Shown here one piece after another: positions 61,436 to 64,000 of a stretch of DNA of 64,000 nt (the stretch's first letter is position 1; the number at the start of each line of letters is the position of its first letter). The DNA is taken from positions 154,853 to 218,852 of the forward strand of contig JADLFI010000037.1 in NCBI GenBank assembly GCA_020845635.1, written 5' to 3'. Origin of the DNA: Bacteroidia bacterium (GTDB lineage Bacteria; Bacteroidota; Bacteroidia; UBA4408). The notes beneath the pieces were generated by a model. The model did not search any database. It worked only from the letters and a program-made list of their open reading frames with translations, and was not told the DNA's origin. The position numbers were made by a program, and so were the translations under genes.

Positions 61436-63574
61436 ATGAAAAAATATCTGTTATTAATACTGCTGTTTACACACAATATTTATGCTCAAGACAAACTATT
61501 TACCATGACAGATGCAGTGCTAAATGCACGTACCAGTTTGGCTCCCCAAACATTAAAACAACTAAAATGGATAAAAAACAGTGCTGAGTACAGCTATGTG
61601 GGGACTGATAATAACCTATATAAAGCAACAGCTTTTACAGGGAAAGCACAAATATTGGTAAGTCTTAATGACTTAAATAAAGCCCTAAAAAATAAAAATG
61701 AAGATACTTTAAGTTCTTTTCCGGGTATGGAATGGGAGGATATGAACAGTTTTATATTTAAAGCCAATAAAAAACGTTGGATGTGGATAACCTCTGTAAA
61801 AACCCTTGAATTACGAGAGTTAGATAACTTTCCAAACGATGCAGAAAATATAGAAAAAGACAAGAAAAAAGGTTTTATAGCATACACACAAAACGATAAT
61901 CTACATATATGGAATGCCGGAAAAATATATCATATAACTACTGATGGCAGCAGTAACATTGTATATGGACAAAGTGTACATCGTAATGAATTTGGAATAA
62001 ATAAAGGGATATTTTGGGGTAATACAGGCGATTATTTAGCCTTTTATCGTATGGATCAATCAATGGTTAAAGATTATCCGATTACCGATTATAATGAAAA
62101 GCCCGCAAAAGCAAATCTTATTAAGTACCCTATGTCTGGCGACAGCAGCCATCATGTAACCCTAGGCATTTTTAATCTAAAAACATTAAAAACTATCTAT
62201 ATAAAAACCCCGCCTCCTGCCGACCATTATTTAACCAATATTGCGTTTAGCACTGATGACAAATGGATTTATATTGCAGAGCTAAATCGCGATCAAAATT
62301 CCATGCAACTTAACTGCTACAACACTACCACAGGTAATTTTGAAAAAACATTATTTACCGAAACAGACAATAATTATGTTGAGCCTCTTAACCCTATTTT
62401 ATGGGTAACCGGCAAGTCAGGGCAGTTTGTATGGCAAAGCAGACGTGATGGATGGAATCATTTATACTTGTATGATGCTTCAGGAAAATTATTAAAGCAA
62501 TTAAGTAAAGGCGATTGGGAAGTTACTCAAGTATTGGGATTTTCAGATAATGGTGAAAAAGTATTTTTTGAAGCTACCAAAGAAAGCCCGCTAAACAGAG
62601 ATTTATATTATATAACCTTGGCCGATAATAAAATTGTAAGGCTTACCAATGGCAATGGTGTAAACAGAAGCGTTATGAACTCGGGAGGTAATTACTTTAT
62701 TAACTATTTCTCTAACCCAACAACCCCTAATAATATACAAGTTATTGACAGTAAAACAAAAAAAATACTAGATATATTTCAATCATCAAATCCTTTAACA
62801 GCCTTTAAACTGGGGGAAATGAATTTGTTTAGCATTACCAATAAACAAGGCGATAAATTATTCTGTCGTACGTATAAGCCTATTGATTTTGACAGTACTA
62901 AAAAATACCCGGTAATAGTTTATTTGTACGGTGGGCCGCACGCCCAGATGGTTAAAAATAGCTGGTTAGGTGGAGGAAATTTGTGGTTTCAATACATGGC
63001 ACAAAAAGGATATCTTGTATTTACCTTAGATAATAGAGGCTCAGAAGCAAGTGGTAAAAAGTTTGAACAAGCTACTTTCAGACAATTAGGCACTATAGAA
63101 ATGGAAGATCAATTAGAAGGGGTTAATTATTTGAAAAGTTTAAAATATGTTGATGCCTCACGCATGGGTGTTCATGGCTGGAGTTTTGGTGGATTTTTGA
63201 CCACCTCATTAATGACCAGAAATCCTGAGGTGTTTAAAGTGGCAGTGGCAGGTGGCCCTGTAATTGACTGGAGTTATTATGAGATAATGTACACCGAAAG
63301 ATATATGGACACCCCACAAAGTAATCCTGAAGGGTATAAAAACTCAAATTTACTTAACTACGTTGATAAGCTTAAAGGCAAGCTAATGCTTATCCACGGA
63401 ACTTCTGATGACGTTGTGCTATGGCAACACAGTTTATTGTTTACCGAAAAAGCCGTAGAAAAAAATATTCAGCTTGATTATTTTCCCTATCCCGGACATT
63501 TGCACAATGTAACCGGAAAAGATAGAGTTCATTTAATGCAGAAAATAAGTAATTACTTTTTTGATTACCTGTAA
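61436..63574 (+). CDS. Prolyl oligopeptidase-family dipeptidyl peptidase (DPP IV type)
   Basis: A 712-residue secreted S9 peptidase. The signal peptide ends NIYAQ. About residues 40-460 form the DPP IV N-terminal beta-propeller (VYGQSVHRNEFGINKGIFWG with the family Glu region). The C-terminal alpha/beta hydrolase has the catalytic Ser in HGWSFGGFLT, Asp in HGTSDDVVLW and His in PGHLHNV. The family removes X-Pro or X-Ala dipeptides from peptides in the periplasm or outside the cell. There is no sorting tail, so it is probably periplasmic. The ATG at 61436 directly precedes the signal peptide. Confidence 0.88.
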   Translation: MKKYLLLILLFTHNIYAQDKLFTMTDAVLNARTSLAPQTLKQLKWIKNSAEYSYVGTDNNLYKATAFTGKAQILVSLNDLNKALKNKNEDTLSSFPGMEWEDMNSFIFKANKKRWMWITSVKTLELRELDNFPNDAENIEKDKKKGFIAYTQNDNLHIWNAGKIYHITTDGSSNIVYGQSVHRNEFGINKGIFWGNTGDYLAFYRMDQSMVKDYPITDYNEKPAKANLIKYPMSGDSSHHVTLGIFNLKTLKTIYIKTPPPADHYLTNIAFSTDDKWIYIAELNRDQNSMQLNCYNTTTGNFEKTLFTETDNNYVEPLNPILWVTGKSGQFVWQSRRDGWNHLYLYDASGKLLKQLSKGDWEVTQVLGFSDNGEKVFFEATKESPLNRDLYYITLADNKIVRLTNGNGVNRSVMNSGGNYFINYFSNPTTPNNIQVIDSKTKKILDIFQSSNPLTAFKLGEMNLFSITNKQGDKLFCRTYKPIDFDSTKKYPVIVYLYGGPHAQMVKNSWLGGGNLWFQYMAQKGYLVFTLDNRGSEASGKKFEQATFRQLGTIEMEDQLEGVNYLKSLKYVDASRMGVHGWSFGGFLTTSLMTRNPEVFKVAVAGGPVIDWSYYEIMYTERYMDTPQSNPEGYKNSNLLNYVDKLKGKLMLIHGTSDDVVLWQHSLLFTEKAVEKNIQLDYFPYPGHLHNVTGKDRVHLMQKISNYFFDYL

Positions 63575-63608
63575 TCTGCGCTAATTTTGTATTACTGCGT
63601 ACACAACT

Positions 63609-64000
63609 TTATTTCCCTGTAATACTCAGTTTGGTAGTCCTTTCTGTTTGTCCGTCATTAATAGTCAGGTAATATATACCGGTGCTTATCTGTTCGAATG
63701 ATACAAAGTTGTTTGCTCCATCGGTATTTACTTTTATTTGCTTGCTGATAATTTGCTTCCCTGTTACATCTGTTAGTACTACCTGCAATACATCACTTTG
63801 TAATGTTCCGGTATTTATATATACTCCATTTAAATCGGTTGGGTTAGGATATACTGCCCATACCGTTCCATTGTGGTTCTTGATGAAGTTCACAGATTTT
63901 ATGGTGCTGTACTCAAACTTACCATCAAAATCGGTTTGTTTTAAACGGTAGTACGATACACCCTCATAAGGTTGAGCATCCATAGTTTTGTAATTTAATA
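63609..64000 (-). CDS. T9SS type A cargo protein, C-terminal part (runs off the window)
   Basis: The frame is open to the window edge, so only about the last 130 residues are seen. GVSYYRLKQTDFDGKFEYS is the linker that commonly precedes the sorting domain in Bacteroidota secreted proteins. It is followed by VYPNPTDLNGVYI and a type A tail ending TGIYYLTINDGQTERTTKLS. The N-terminal, functional part lies beyond the window, so the activity is unknown. It converges on the DPP IV gene. Confidence 0.85.
   Translation of the reverse strand, partial: LNYKTMDAQPYEGVSYYRLKQTDFDGKFEYSTIKSVNFIKNHNGTVWAVYPNPTDLNGVYINTGTLQSDVLQVVLTDVTGKQIISKQIKVNTDGANNFVSFEQISTGIYYLTINDGQTERTTKLSITGK

Overview
The window is an AT-rich chromosomal segment from a member of the Bacteroidota, probably an environmental lineage near Chitinophagales, Sphingobacteriales or Flavobacteriales. 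Several independent signs agree. Secreted proteins end in type IX secretion (T9SS) sorting domains of type A and of the gliding-associated type B. Many genes carry the Bacteroidota -7 promoter element TAnnTTTG a short way before the start codon. Shine-Dalgarno sites are largely absent. The bamD-rpoZ-coaBC cluster and the divergent Lgt and RpoZ are also typical of the phylum. Nothing in the window looks like a large genomic island; it is mostly a core chromosome with surface-protein genes interspersed.

Layout. 1-7.4 kb: end of pssA, purS, dCMP deaminase and a CtpA-type protease (+), then rfbA, tRNA-Ser and kbl (-), then an aspartoacylase-like hydrolase and xseA (+). 7.4-12.5 kb: two large T9SS cargo genes (-), one an FG-GAP/UnbV protein and the other a five-heme cytochrome c. 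12.7-21.2 kb (+): two APC permeases, a small membrane protein, a secreted LRR protein, an OmpR-type two-component pair, a TDT-family transporter and a small two-helix membrane protein. 21.3-32.5 kb (-): siaC-siaB, suhB-lgt, a small membrane protein, mtaB-purL, a Nudix hydrolase and a gliding-type T9SS protein. 32.7-39 kb: methylmalonyl-CoA epimerase, GT9, ruvB, a CPBP protease (-), a dihydrouridine synthase and purQ. 39-47 kb: moxR and a SurA-like chaperone (-), bamD-rpoZ-coaBC (+), RNase Z and hutI (-), and a Kazal-domain T9SS protein (+). 47.6-51.2 kb (-): a tightly overlapping ribD-EamA-yigZ-rluD operon. 51.3-56 kb (-): a 1366-residue Ig-repeat T9SS protein and a small secreted protein. 56-64 kb: typA, a decayed gene-poor region, a DUF3298-type lipoprotein, a DPP IV-type peptidase and the start-truncated tail of another T9SS protein.

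Functional links. FGAM synthase is of the three-subunit kind (PurS, PurQ, small PurL), and its genes are scattered over three loci. Envelope biogenesis is well represented (BamD, a SurA-like chaperone, Lgt, PssA). The two-component system sits directly upstream of a transporter whose upstream region carries two arrays of TTAA motifs phased at the DNA helical repeat; this is the most attractive regulatory signal in the window.

The decayed zone at 58.4-61.3 kb holds an imperfect direct duplication that includes the 5' end of typA, remnants of an IS91-type transposase in both copies, and a dead T9SS sorting tail. No CRISPR array, prophage, rRNA or intact insertion sequence was seen.
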